DNA of 64,000 nucleotides from assembly GCA_022695795.1 (NCBI GenBank), contig MU404092.1, forward strand, positions 248,001 to 312,000, given 5' to 3'. A program made the translations under genes and the position numbers. The stretch comes from Biscogniauxia marginata. Lineage: Eukaryota > Ascomycota > Sordariomycetes > Xylariales > Xylariaceae. The notes below the pieces were generated by a model that saw nothing but the letters and a program-made list of their open reading frames with translations, was not told the DNA's origin and made no database searches. Positions 34,401 through 46,786 of the stretch are shown one piece after another. The stretch's first letter is position 1. Each line of letters starts with the position of its first letter.

Positions 34401-36317
34401 ATGCACGTTCTTATGCGTGAGTGCCTCAAACCCTCCTATCCGACCGAGCCTCCTTCGACCGTAGATCTCCCCCCGGGCTATGCCAAGCGACCCGGGTTCC
34501 GGCCCTTGAAGACCTTGACCCGCTTCGACAAGAACCAGGTGTTCTCCATGAGAGATGGCGTCAAAATACGAGCAGACATATTCCGGCCGGTGCAGCGAGA
34601 GCGTGTCCCCGCCATTATCAACTGGGGACCGTTCGGCAAGACGGGCTCGAGTCCTCTAAACCTCGCCGGAACTACACTCAGAGCTGGCGTCCCGGAATCA
34701 AAATTATCTGGTTACGAGTCATTTGAAGGGTAGCGAACTACGTCAGTTATCATCATAGTCTATCGCCTTCGGGCTAACGTATTTTGGACAGGCTTGATCC
34801 CGCGGAGTGGGTTCCAAGAGGCTACGCGGTAGTCAACGCTGATGCGCGGGGTGCTGGAGATTCTGAAGGAGATCTGCAATGGGGTGGCTCACTTGAAGGC
34901 CAGGATGGTTACGACCTCGTCGAACAGATCGCAGCACAGCCATGGTGTTCAGGCAAAGTCGCATTAGCAGGCACTTCGTGGCTTGCCTTGGCTCAGTGGT
35001 TCATCGCTACTCAACAGCCACCTCACTTGACTTGCATAGCCCCACTAGAGGGCATAAGTGATTTGCTACGTGAGCAGCTCTGTCGAGGCGGGATCCCTTC
35101 CACGTCCGTCTCCAGAATAGTTTCTAAGATCCTACCAGGTAGGCGGTAGATAATAAACCCTCGTGAACTTCGGGAAAGTTGCTAATAGCGACTAGGTCGA
35201 CAACAACAAGAGGACGTGAACGCAATGTTGAAACAATACCCAACTAGAAACAAGTACTGGGATGATAAACGGGTAGACATGAGCGTGATCCAGGTGCCGG
35301 CATATATTTTAGGTAGTTATTCAGCTGCCGTCCATACATTGGGGGCTTTCCGTGCGTTCGAGCAAATCCCTCATGATAAAAAATGGTATTTTCTCCAAAC
35401 CGACGTGGTTTTGTCATAAGTGCCCTCTAATAATGATATTTAGGCTAGTTATACATGACACGCAGAAATGGCACGACCTGTATAGCACCGAACGTACAAA
35501 CGACTTGGCCAAGTTTTTCGACAATTACCTAAGAGATCAGCAGAATGGATGGGAGCAGACACCGCCAGCTCGCCTCTCTTTTCTAGGTTTCAATCTACCA
35601 AATGAGTTGCGCACATTCGAACGGCTTCCCTGGACACAGCCAAGCGCGAAAAAACTCAAATTGCATCTAAATCCTAACCGCTCAATGAGCACTTCATATT
35701 CAACCGACTTCATTGAAGGGGGGATATTAAATTATCAAGCAGATATTCCTGTGCACTTAGCCGGCGTGGGTTGTGGGGAGCTGGCCTTCCAATACACTTT
35801 TTCAGAGAAAGCCGTCCTGGCCGGGCCAAGTAAAGTGGTCATTAACGTTTCATCTGAGAAGCAAGACGACCTCGATGTCTACGTCCAACTACGAAAAGCT
35901 AATGCGAGCGGAAACTTGCTTCAGTATACTAATATGCCCTTGCCCGGCCTCGGGGCCTCGTCTCCTACTAAGGTTCCTTCACTCAACATACCGAAATACC
36001 TAGGCCCCACGGGCATGCTCCGAGCATCTATGAGAGATGTCTCGAAGGAACTCTCTACTCCTCACTGGCAAACCCTCTCCCATGAAAAGCATCAGCCGGT
36101 GCCTCGCGGCGATATTGTCCAACTTGAGATATTCCTTTGGCCGACGGGCATTATATTCGAGCCGGGAGAGACATTGGTACTCAAGGTAGCCGGGCATGAT
36201 ATGTGTGTGGTGGACTTCAAACAGGTGCGAAGATCTGTCAGAACGAGGAATAGGGGAAGGCATTTCGTCCACATAGGGGAAGGACGGGAGAACTACATCG
36301 AATTGAATATGGTATGA
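34401..36317 (+). CDS. CocE/NonD-family hydrolase (peptidase S15 fold)
   Basis: Four exons joined by introns 34730-34791, 35139-35195 and 35386-35443 give 579 residues from ATG 34401. The N-terminal half is the X-Pro dipeptidyl-peptidase/CocE alpha-beta hydrolase: VFSMRDGVKIRADIFRP, the oxyanion-region phrase GYAVVNADARGAGDSEGD and the nucleophile elbow LAGTSWLALAQW with Ser172. A candidate catalytic His lies in WLVIHDTQKWHDLY. The C-terminal half has the jelly-roll-like domain of the family: QADIPVHLAGVGCGELAFQY, DDLDVYVQLRK and LWPTGIIFEPGETLVLKVAGHD. Members hydrolyse esters or amide bonds; the substrate here is unknown. All splice junctions are in frame and no stop interrupts it, in contrast to its decayed neighbours upstream. 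Confidence 0.87.
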
Positions 36318-39300
36318 GACTACGACCCCGGTCTTTCGGATAACGTTATTCTCATCGTGGCATAAGACATCATTTATCCCTCTTCATCCCTCTTCCGTGG
36401 AACCTAATTCTTGAGGGCAGGGAGATTTTCCAAACGTGGTGGACATAATCTCCTAATATGCGTCGCACACACTGTAGATGCATACACAGTCCATTGCATA
36501 ACGACACATTTTAGTCGGATATATTACCATCGTTGACGATGGTGAACTGGTGTTTCTGGTTGGGTATAGATTGGATTTGATACCCTGGAAGCTTTTCTGC
36601 AGTCGATGCACTTACATATTCCTGCCCAGTAGAAATGGACTGAGCACAGAGACGGAAAAATGTTGGGGCAAGAGCAAATATGGATTTAGAACCGCCATTT
36701 CGAGATGACTGGTTCGGCATTATGATGATGTACTGCAACAATGGGCGCTATCGCCACATAACTCAATAGCTGGGCTGTCAAAAGCTAATTAATTAGGCAC
36801 TCTTATGGAAAACGCTTTTAATAGACTAAAAGAAACTGTGATTGAGCAAATCTTCAAAGAAGGGGCATTTGCTCACCAGGAAGATCCGGCCGGCTCCGAC
36901 AAATTGCGTTTGTATCGTATTAAGGTGTGTCCACGCGAGATTCCTCTGTTGTAGAACATGGTTTTTTGTAGTGACAAAGAGACTGATGACCGGACCCGGT
37001 GGAGGATCCGGACCTAGATTTCCACGGGCAGGCAATCTACCCATAAGCCAAGAAGTGGAGGATTTAGTTAAGATAATGTCCCGAAAGTAGCGGGACCAAA
37101 GGACAACGGTCTGCCCAGAAATAGCCGTGGAGATTATGGTATAATGCCTAGAAGTGAAGCAATACGCATCTAAATCATGGACATCCTTGCGTAGCTAACT
37201 GTTACTATCTAGGATTCAATATCGGTGTGATAGTATCGTAGATACGTTGCCTAAGACTTGTCATACAGCTACATATGTCGCTCAATTTAAAAAGGGTGTT
37301 ATACGCATGTTGGATGAAGCGGGAGGAATGGTGCTACCCAGGGACAAAAACGAACACTAGTCCAATGATGTTAGATACTGGTGTCTATGGTAGACTAGTG
37401 TAACGTACTTTGTCCTACTGAACACTGTATGTACAAGATCCAACGAGTGACCAATAATCTAAGTTCAAGTCGGACAAGGAAGGTGTCGGTAATCATATTT
37501 TCCTCAACGCTCGATGCGGATGAGTGTTAAATTCGACACCGATTTCTTGCAGGATAATTTACAATGTATTAAGAATGGATTAGTTGTAGAAACTTTGATT
37601 GTTTGACTATCATTCAACATGCTTTTCGTCTAGCAAGTTTAGAACGCATCAACACACGGAGTGGGGGAATCCTCTCTGTTTACCAAGTCTTATAGCTTAG
37701 TCATACTATTGAGTTGCCCTAATCTTTTATTAACTTTCTATATGTTATTTCTAAACCTTACACAGTGCTGTACACCAGAGCATATAGATGTGGATGATCG
37801 CTCATTGCCTGACCACCATGACTATACTGTATCTACTTCTGTGTCACCATTTAATCGTATATAATGCTTGCCCAATTGGAATGAATGAGATGGGGTCGCA
37901 AAATAGAAACAAAATTGCATACGCATTGAAGGGGTTGAGGGGATGAGGTATGTAGACCTCGAGTGAACAACTAAAAGCTCCACTATATCCGCCCATTGTC
38001 AATCCTTTCCATCGATTTCACACTGAACTAGGTTCCCACCCGGCATTGAACATTTGTCGAAATACACTAATGCCCTAGATCGAGCCCGAAGTGACCAATG
38101 GTGGCGAGAGATCGGACGAAGGAGTCGCTGATAGGATGTGGTAGAAATGAAAGAAGGATTATACAGTAGATGGGAACGTGAGCGCCAACACAATACTAGG
38201 TACGCAAGATTGACTACCTAGGTACCTAGCTAAAATTGATGATAGGTACTTGAGACTTATTCTTTGCTAACGGTTCTAAGATACTTAGTTGATGTGTTAT
38301 GTACATTACTTGAAAACCCACCGCGCATTCATATAAGTTCCACCGAACCTAGAAGCCGACAGCAATCAATTAGATAGGTGAGCTGGATAACTACATAGGT
38401 ATTAAGCAGACTTCGTCCAGCAACTAAAAATGTGACCACTTTCCCGGCCAATTGAACTAGTTTGGGACGCGAATCATAGCCGAATCGGAATCAGGAATTT
38501 ACCTATGTTGCTGACAACTTTGCCGAAGCCATAATTTTCATCTTAGTTGGATGGGTCATCATATGATTTAAAGCCTGGGCAACTTTGTATAACTTGAATG
38601 CAAAAAAAGGAAAAGGAAAAGGAAAAGGGAAAGGAAAGAGACATAAGCCAGACGATCGGGTCTCTGGGACTCTCTGTTTATTATAAGCCTACTTAGGTAG
38701 GTATTCAATTGAATAAGCTTTAGTATTTGGAGTTATGGCTGAATGAGGATGATTCCTACGACCGCCCCAAAGTTCTAGAACAGGCCCCCCTTTTAATTGC
38801 AAACGATGAGAAGTGCGATCAGGGGAGCCAACTCGATGTCAATTGAATTTATTCATTCACCTAGGCTCAGCCCCAACCAGTAACGCACGGGCTCCTGTTA
38901 GAACCTCTCTGTCACTTACATACCATTTTAACGGCGAGGAACTCTATTCGGGACGGGAAGTAACGGAGCCGCTGCGCTATAGAATTCGGTTTTATGAAAC
39001 GGAGAGAGAAAGGCTGGCAGAAATGATGCCACAGCACGAAGAAAAGGAGGTTTAGTAACGTGAATAAATAAATAGTAGTGAGAATGATCGCGAAGACACA
39101 CCGGCGATCCATGCTGCCATGCCCGACCCGAATGCTCTCACGCTCGTATGATAGGCATGCAACTTGCTCAGCTTGGGAATTGGAGCGCCCCGCATCCAGG
39201 TAGACTAAAATGGATTGAAATAGAGGGAATCCCTGGTAAGATTCACATCGGCCAGGGTTTTTTTCTGGAGACGCACATATCGGCGTGACGATGTGCAGTT

Positions 39301-41510
39301 AAGCACAGGTCACAATTTCAACCACATGGCGATCAATGCCCGAGACACTTTTCGCTTCCCACCATCCCTGGAGAGATTCGGGTACCTGCAGTATGTTTCT
39401 TTCCGAAGGAACTTCTAAAGTCCATCCATAGAAGCTCAGAGTGAGATATGAAAAGAAAGCAAAAATAAAAGAAAATAAAAGAAAAACTCAGGTAACGAAC
39501 TGCCGGCATCATGGTCGTCCTTGTTTGTCGTCATACAAGGGACGCGCGTAGCCGCCCGTGGGGCAAGGTGGGAAATGCAGCGAACCCTATCAGAACCACG
39601 AGGACGGGGCCCAAGAAGCTGGCCGAGCAGGTAGTGCAAAGATTTCACCTCGCGGGGCTGACGGTGAGGGTATTGGATCAGGATGACGAAGCATATTGAA
39701 GAAGGGAGGGGAAAGGCTGAAAAAAAGAGACTCGGTGAATGAACGCATGCATGTAAAATCCGGGTGTATGCGCGCGCTTTATGTATGTGGCGTTGGCCCT
39801 GCATCCAATGTGACGGGGTGGATGATATGATATTGCATGGTTGGCCTATCATCATGAATTACATAGTAAATACCTTATATCTAAGAAGGCGAGTCTTACA
39901 AACTTGAGTTTTGTCAGACATGCTCCCTCTGTATTATCCTTTCGACTCTTCGATGGTGCTTACATGCAATTTTGTGGTAGATTTCCTCGTACTTGGTGAA
40001 ACTCCTACCTAGTCCGCGACAGCTGCAATTAGCACGTAAGTTAGGATGACGTGTGCAAGAGGGACCAATCATGACCTTAATCAGTCCCTACCTCCTCGTA
40101 AGACTTGGTGATCCTTGGCATCGGGCGGAGAACAGCACCGAGTGGTCTTGCTCTAGCGGGCCCCCGGCGCGGGCGTCTTGGATGATTGATGGTCAGTGTG
40201 CAAAATAGAACTAACTTTAGACTAGGTGCTCGGCGCTAATGAGAATTCCCGGACCCCAGCGATGGATCTCTGCGTACCTAGTTTAGTTAGTTTGCGTATC
40301 TTCTCGTTGTGGCTATGCCGCTTTTGTTTTCCACTTCCAAGAGTTGCCCAGTATTATTATGGGGAGCAAATATTTGGGGAGTGCTTATAGGTTCGTCTGA
40401 TCTGTTATATGGAAGACAACCTCTGTTAAAGAAGAGGAAGGGGGGAGTGAAAGCGAACAGGGGGGGGAGGGAGGCTAAGTATCACCGTTCATCAAATCCG
40501 ATCTTGTGTTGATTTATCATGAGGCTATCATCACGAAGTTATTGATCCGGCCTTCTCATAAGTAACTTTACCTGTGCTTGGTAGCTAGCCTCATACTGAT
40601 CTAGCTGATCAGAGTATTTGGGGCAAAAAGCTTGGCCTACCTTACCTTACTATTTAGTTATAGCACTAGTTCGATAGATGGAGCGCGAGATTCGTTCTAT
40701 CGGCGTCTATCCAACCACGATGGGGTTTAATTACCCAGGAACGAAAGGGGGCGCCTTTTTGGTCGACGCCCGGTGGTCTTCCTAACGACTAGACTCGGAC
40801 CTAAGTCCTGCTCGTCGTAGCAGAACTGCAGATCCCCCTGATCTTAGCGTCTTATAGGAGTACCTCGTTCGTGCTGCTAAATCAGCAGTCCGCAGTAGGT
40901 CTCACCCTCGTCTCGATTCCCTGCTAATGCAGGTACAAGATGAAAAAACGACTGTCAATCATCCCGATGCGACGAACTGAATCCCGGGCGTAATGGGGTT
41001 GTGCCCCCAACGTGCATGGCGTGCCATTCTCGTTCCTTCACCCCATGTCGCCAAGTCATCAGAGTCGTTCTTTAATTTCAGGTCCATTCTCCCTTTTCCT
41101 TAGTCTTTCTCCCTTCTGTCTCTTATATCATCCGAAGGTGTTGCGCCGCTCACGCTTTGTCGTGTTGTCCTGTCTTTCTTGCCGGAAGCAATTCTCCCCG
41201 TCATTCGTTGTTCTGGTGATTCCTATCACCAAGTCGCTCCTTAACACTTTACATTGTTCTAAATTCAGGAATTCTTGCTTTATTGTTCTGCGAGGTTGCT
41301 GACCTGCGTTGCCACGTTCTTTACCCATTGCTTATTGTGATTCACGGCCGAGGGGAAAAAGAGGACAAAGAGAAAGAAAAGAAAAAGAGTAAATAATCGA
41401 ACCAACATTCCAACAACGCCCACGCGCTCTGGACGGTTCCTGCACCAAGCTCAAACCCACCCCCGCGAAGCAGACAGGATAGGAAGCAGATCTAAAATTG
41501 AGCATCCACT
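36318..41510. other. Long gene-poor intergenic tract
   Basis: About 5.2 kb. A possible short plus-strand peptide frame lies at 36805-36954 (49 residues, MENAFNRLKETVIEQIFKEG start), reading like the first exon of something lost. A frame of 80 residues at 38813-39055 and a GC-richer patch at 39510-39700 have no recognised domain. AAAAGG repeats lie at 38602-38640. The last 500 bp (41000-41510) are pyrimidine-rich and should be the promoter and leader of the TOS1-like gene. No mobile element or RNA gene was identified. Confidence 0.45.
38602..38640. repeat. (AAAAGG)n simple repeat
   Basis: Purine tract with about five AAAAGG-like units. Confidence 0.85.
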
Positions 41511-43044
41511 ATGAAGTACAGTGCAGCTCTTCTCGCCGGCGGCGCGGCCTCGGTCGCCTATGCCCTCAACCTTGGTGCCGCATGTGATGCGATAGAAGAC
41601 GGCGGAAACTGGTACTGCTCCAACCCAGTTTCGCAATTCCTTTACAGCGATCTGAACTTTCCGGGAAAGTACCGCGCTGTCGCCTCGATGGACACCTCCG
41701 GAGGTTGTACCTTTAAGGACAAGGCCTACCAGGGCCCTCTGGCCCCTTACGACGAGGACGTAGGTGCCCTATAGTCGCTGAGGACTTTTACATGAAATGT
41801 GCTAATGGGGTTGACAGCTTTCTATCCACATCCGTGGCCGTGCCGATATTCGGAATGTGGCCGTATACAAGCCTAGTTCGACTGCCGCTAAGCGTGACGT
41901 TCCCAAGACTTCCCACTCTAAGCGCCATGGTCACCGTCACCTTCACAAAAAGTATCACGAGGAGGAGGAGATGAAGAAGCGTGAGGATATGGTGGTTGCC
42001 ACTATCAACGGACAGGTACAATCCTGGGTAAACGACTATTTCGGCCCTGCCGCCGCGACGGCTACCCCCGCGCCTGAAGCAGTCCCAACTTATGCTTCCA
42101 GCGAGGACAGCGCGGCCTCGACTTACTCTGCGTCCAAGACGACTGCGTCTAGCAGCAAAGAAACTGACGTTCCAACGGGTGCCTACCCCCGAATTGCGTA
42201 CTACAACGCCGATGACAAGACTGCTGAGGGTCTCGTGTTCCTTAACCACCATGGTGGTGAGAACTCCGGCGTCTTCGATACGTAAGTTAGATGCGGAAAT
42301 CAAGGTTCAAATCGCCACCGGTAGCTAATAGTGGTCAACAGCGTATGGGGCAACAGTCTTTCATACAGCAGCGAGGACGGTACCACCGGTGCTTCTTCCC
42401 CTACTGTCTTCAACGGCAACCTTGCGGATGGTGATGAGATTATCATCATGTCCGACAAGAGCTGCAGTGATGACGACGCTGACTGCGGTGTGGTTCGCGA
42501 GGGTACCGTCGCCTACAGTAAGTCCTGATAGATCACAAAACGAGGTCTACAATCAGCACTAACACCAAATTCTACAGAGGGCTTCGAAGGTGCCACGAAG
42601 GTTTTCGTAGTCGAGATCAAGATGCCGCTTACTGGCGCTACCGGCTTCGACATGGATATGCCGGCCCTGTGGCTCCTAAACGGCGCCATTCCTCGAACCG
42701 CCCAATACGGCGACTGCAGCTGCTGGAAGGGCGATTACTCGAGCCCGAATGAAGGTGGTTGCGGTGAGCTTGATGTCATCGAGATTCTCGCGGCCGGTGA
42801 CACCAGAGCCAAGTCGACCTTCCATTTCGCCAAGAGCCTGGGCAACAGCGCCTACATGAAGCGACCTACTGACGACTACCTCACCGTCGCTGTGCTCTTC
42901 CACGAGGAGAAGCAGTCCGTCTCGATCAAGGCTCTCGACAACTTCGACTGGCCCACCAGCTTGAGCTCTGACCAGGTCGAGGACATCCTTTCCGAGGAGA
43001 AGGACTTCAACCTATTCAGCTTGATGTCTTTCCTCTCTTTTTAA
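41511..43044 (+). CDS. TOS1: TOS1-like cell-wall protein (glucanase-like)
   Basis: Four exons (introns 41760-41817, 42282-42341, 42518-42577) give 451 residues. A signal peptide (MKYSAALLAGGAASVAYA) leads into the Cys-containing N-terminal domain formerly DUF2403 (GNWYCSNPVSQFLYSDLNFP). A His/Lys/Arg-rich linker with dibasic Kex2-like sites (AAKRDVP, SKRHGHRHLHKK) and a Ser/Thr-rich spacer follow. The C-terminal domain formerly DUF2401 begins GAYPRIAYYNADD and includes FLNHHGGENSGVFDT, MPALWLLNGAIPR and GGCGELDVIEIL. TOS1 is a secreted, wall-bound protein linked to beta-1,3-glucan in yeast. The E360-L-D362-x-x-E365 pattern resembles the GH16 active site. Codon use is GC-biased, as expected of an expressed gene. 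The protein stops right after the domain with no clear GPI signal. Confidence 0.88.
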
Positions 43045-45604
43045 GTGGGAATAAGCCGGGAAGGCCGAAAGCAAGGGAGAAGGGAGGCGCTCAGGGGGAA
43101 GGAGGGAAGGGAGGACGGGCCGGGGGGATTCTTGGATACAAACATGAAGCGGACGCCCGCGCCATTTGAATTTCTGATCAAGGACTATAAGCTGGTTTGA
43201 ATTCTTGCCATCTGGGAGAGGGTGATCCCGGCCGTATACCCCCCCGGCATGGTTATGGGGTTCTCTCTCCCTTAACGCCCACCATATATATACATCTGCC
43301 TATTTATATCCTGCATGAGAGCGACCGTTATGACTCTTGATCTTAGCAACCCTTTTTCATATAACTCTGTAATAGTAGTTGTCCGATTGAAGTACAAATC
43401 TGAGATGTAATTACGTGAAAAACTAATTCCCTGGATATTTGGCGCGCATGTGTCAATTGATGATGCCCCGGTGCGATCGCGTCATAGATGTCTTAAATAT
43501 TGTATGATCGGCATACACGCTTTATCAACCCCCGTCTGTTACTCTATCCTGTCTATCTCAAAATTCGGGTTGTCGAAGTCACAATCCGGTATTCTCATAA
43601 CGTCCATATAAACGAATGAAAGCCTCTTAGGATTTGCGCTTTTGCGACACTGCCATCTCATATAATTTCTCAATTTAGGGTTCTGAAGGGCTCTGGATGG
43701 ATGAGTGCCATTATGATCAATGCGCCTACGGATTAGCTCCCTTCACTCTTTCGTGCCTCCCACTATGCTAACAACACGCCATAGAATCTAGCGCCTCGAA
43801 ATTCCTGACCTTCTTGGAGAAAAGGATGATGCTGAGAACTGTTATAGGAGGAGACTATAGCCAGACAATGACGTCTTTACGCAGTGTGAAAAAGTGCTTA
43901 TGCAGCGAGTTATGGGTGATAGAAAAGTCGGCTCTAAAATGTACTACCTTGGATGCATGTGAGGGCTATTATATATCTATTCCAAATACTACTGCATATC
44001 GTTGCCCGAAGCCATTTGGTTAGCGCTTGGCAGCACGAAATCTTCGCTCGCGTCACCGGGTACAGTAAGCAGCAGTAGCAGCCGCTCCGTTCATTTTCCA
44101 AACTTGGCTAACCTAGATCAGTTATTGCCAAGCACTCTCATATAGCGGTAACAAACTGTTCGAATTTAGATTCATGGGATACTGTCATAACTCATCTCAC
44201 TCAACGTTATTGCCCACTGCTTTAACAGTAGGGGATAAGGTTTGGCTGTTGCGGCGATCTTGTAAGACTCGAATAACTCCATTCCCAGGCCAGATGTTCT
44301 TACACTTCTTCTTTATTAGCCTCATAAGTAATAGGTAATCCCGCCGATACGGGAGTCGGCGGGGTCCCGGAAGACTATAGACAGTCTGGCTTCGAAGGTC
44401 TGAGGTGGAAGAGGGACCCGCGGGCCGTGTTCATCGGGCCTAGACGGGTTAGATTTATCCGTTAGTTATATCCAATGAAAATACCACCCGGATTGTGGAC
44501 CAGAAGGATGTTTCCGCACCAAGGGGCAGGTAGGTTATGAATTAGGTCAGTTAGTATAGTATAGACTTACCCCCTATTACATTCACTTTACAGTAGTTTA
44601 GATTATCCGTAGACCATCTACTTATCTCAATAATATGGATACTCTTTAGCTATTTACATAATCACTTATTAGAGAACTTGCAACACCACTGCGTAATGAG
44701 TTATTCACCTCTGCTAAGCAACGTACCTACTTCGTAACTATATGTAGTTCAGCAAATTGTTGCGTAGCTGTTCAGTCTGGGCAAGATTTTTGAATATAGT
44801 ATTAGTATATATAAACGATGTAAGTATAAGTATAATGCACAATGATGCAAAGATTATCAACGTAATAAGTAGGCAGTTAATAAGAATATAGATCACCAGT
44901 GTATAGAATATTATTTTCAGTTCTAATAACTACTTGTTTCTTAAGACATAGTATTCAAGAAACTACTGCAGTACGGCGTACAATTACATGAATGAACTCT
45001 TCGTTTGCATACCTAATTTAGGAAAATTTAGCACAATTCAAAGTCGAACTCGGATATTCCAAGTTGATAGGTTAGTTACCGCTCTCCTCCAAACGCGATT
45101 AGTACGGTAACGAGAAATTACCAATCATCAGGGTGGTACATATTTGGATTATGGCATGCTTAGTAGTGCCTTACGCGAAAACCCAAGTCCCCGTCTTCGC
45201 TAGCAGGGTGCCATATAATACAAATAATGTGTGGGGGGAGGCGTCTGCAAAGGGGGGAGCTGATTATACGATTTGGAAGGCCGATAGGCGGACAGCCTTA
45301 ACAGCCTGGATAGGTGTGCAGCCAGTGGCGTTTTGCAAGAACCCTGCATATCGGCTCGCATTACGTGACATCCCGTGCTGTTAACCTGGGGCTTTTACCG
45401 GTTTCTGTATAAATATATGAGCGGAGCTATTCTGCACACTACGAGAGAGTATAAACGACAGCAACATAGCATATTACCTAGCCTAGATGAGAGCAGGTCT
45501 CTGTACTTAGTAGTTTACCGTGACTTCTTGTTGGAGCTTAGAACGCAGCAGATCCTCTCGAATCCGGCCGTATCATCACACTTAGTCAATAATTATAACA
45601 GACG
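43045..45604. other. Intergenic with a strong GC hairpin
   Basis: About 2.6 kb. The first 300 bp are a plausible 3' UTR of the TOS1-like gene. A GC-rich patch at 44340-44480 includes a perfect 8-bp stem (44340-44347 with 44356-44363). The stretch 44500-45100 is AT-rich. Frames at 43814, 45133 and 45375 are unsupported. Confidence 0.45.
44340..44363. repeat. Perfect 8-bp stem hairpin
   Basis: CCCGCCGA pairs with TCGGCGGG across the 8-base loop TACGGGAG. It stands in the only GC-rich patch of an AT-rich intergenic region. Function unknown; it could be the remains of a mobile element end. Confidence 0.6.
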
Positions 45605-46786
45605 ATGTCAGCAAAGAAAGTCATTACAGTATTCGGCGCAACTGGCGCCCAAGGTGGCAGCGTCGTGTCGACTTTCCTCAGCGACCCGAAGTTGAAGGAC
45701 AACTGGGCTGTTCGCGGCACCACTCGCGACGTCACTAAGGAATCGGCCAAGAAGCTCGCCGAGAAGGGTGTCGAGGTCGTTGCCGTGAGTGATAATTCGT
45801 ACGCAGAAGATTTTTGGTCCGGCGATGGATCCGCAATTGCTGATTTGCCCGCCCCTCTACCTAGGCCGATTTCAACGACAAGGCGTCCCTAGTCAAGGCC
45901 ATGGCCGGCTCAGACACGGTATTTGCTGTGACAAACTACTGGGAGAAAGCCGACCAGGAGCTTGAGGAGCAGCAGGGTAGGAATCTCGCTGACGCAGCAA
46001 AGGTTCGCGCAAATTCCCGGTTCTTCCTACAGTCCATGTGAGAGAGAGCACTCGTTGACTTTTCATCTAGGAAGCGGGCGTGAAACACTACATCTGGAGC
46101 AGTCTATTCAACATTACAAAACGTGAGTCCTCAAGCCATCATCAAACTCAAAAGATCACTTTACTTATAAAATCGCCTCTCTCCCCTTCCCCTCGTCAGT
46201 GTCCAACGGTAAGCTTTCGCGCGTCTACCACTTCGACAGCAAGGCGCACGTGGAGGAGTACGTGCGCTCGCTCGGCATCCCGACCTCGTTCTTCTACCCG
46301 GGGCTCTACATGCCGAACATATCCGAGTCGCTCTTCGAGCAGGGTCCCGCACCGGAGCACGCGTGGACGTTCAGCCTGCCGATCGCGGGCTCGTCGCCGA
46401 TCGCGCTGTTCGACCCGGTCGACACGGGCAAGTACGTCAAGGCGATCGTGCTGCACCGCGACGAGCTGCTAGGCAAGCGCCTGCTCAGCGCGACCCAGTA
46501 CCTGACGTGCGAGGAGATCGTCGCGGGGTTCCGGTGCGTTTTCCCCGAGTCCGGCGCCACGGCGCGCTACGTCGCCGTCGACGAGCCGGCCTTCCGCGAG
46601 CACATGGCCGGGACCGGGGCCCCCGGGTTCATCGTCGACGCCCTGTACGAGACCTTCGTGCTGCTGCAGGACTTTGGGTATTTTGGCGGCGCGTCACTCG
46701 ACGAGACACGCGCACTTGTCGAGGACCACCTGACGACCTGGGAGGACCACCTGAGGGCGTCGGAGAAGCTCAAGGATCTGAAGTGA
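45605..46786 (+). CDS. NmrA-like NAD(P)-binding protein
   Basis: Four exons (introns 45785-45864, 46003-46070, 46123-46199) give 318 residues, the usual size. The Rossmann signature is at the N-terminus: ITVFGATGAQGGSVV (G11, G14, G17). DNWAVRGTTRD, GSDTVFAVTNYWEKAD, KHYIWSSLFNITK, FYPGLYMPNI and a C-terminal cap domain follow. NmrA-like proteins are atypical short-chain dehydrogenases that mostly sense NAD(P) redox state or act as isoflavone-reductase-like enzymes; nitrogen regulation is proven only for the founding member. The second intron has the unusual donor GTTCGC. The last exon is very GC-rich compared with the AT-rich flanks. The reading frame is intact. Confidence 0.88.

Noticed and set aside
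39436..39855. Minus-strand frame of 139 residues
   Set aside because: Phe/Ser/Leu-rich low-complexity translation of purine-rich DNA, no domain and an overlapping opposing frame.
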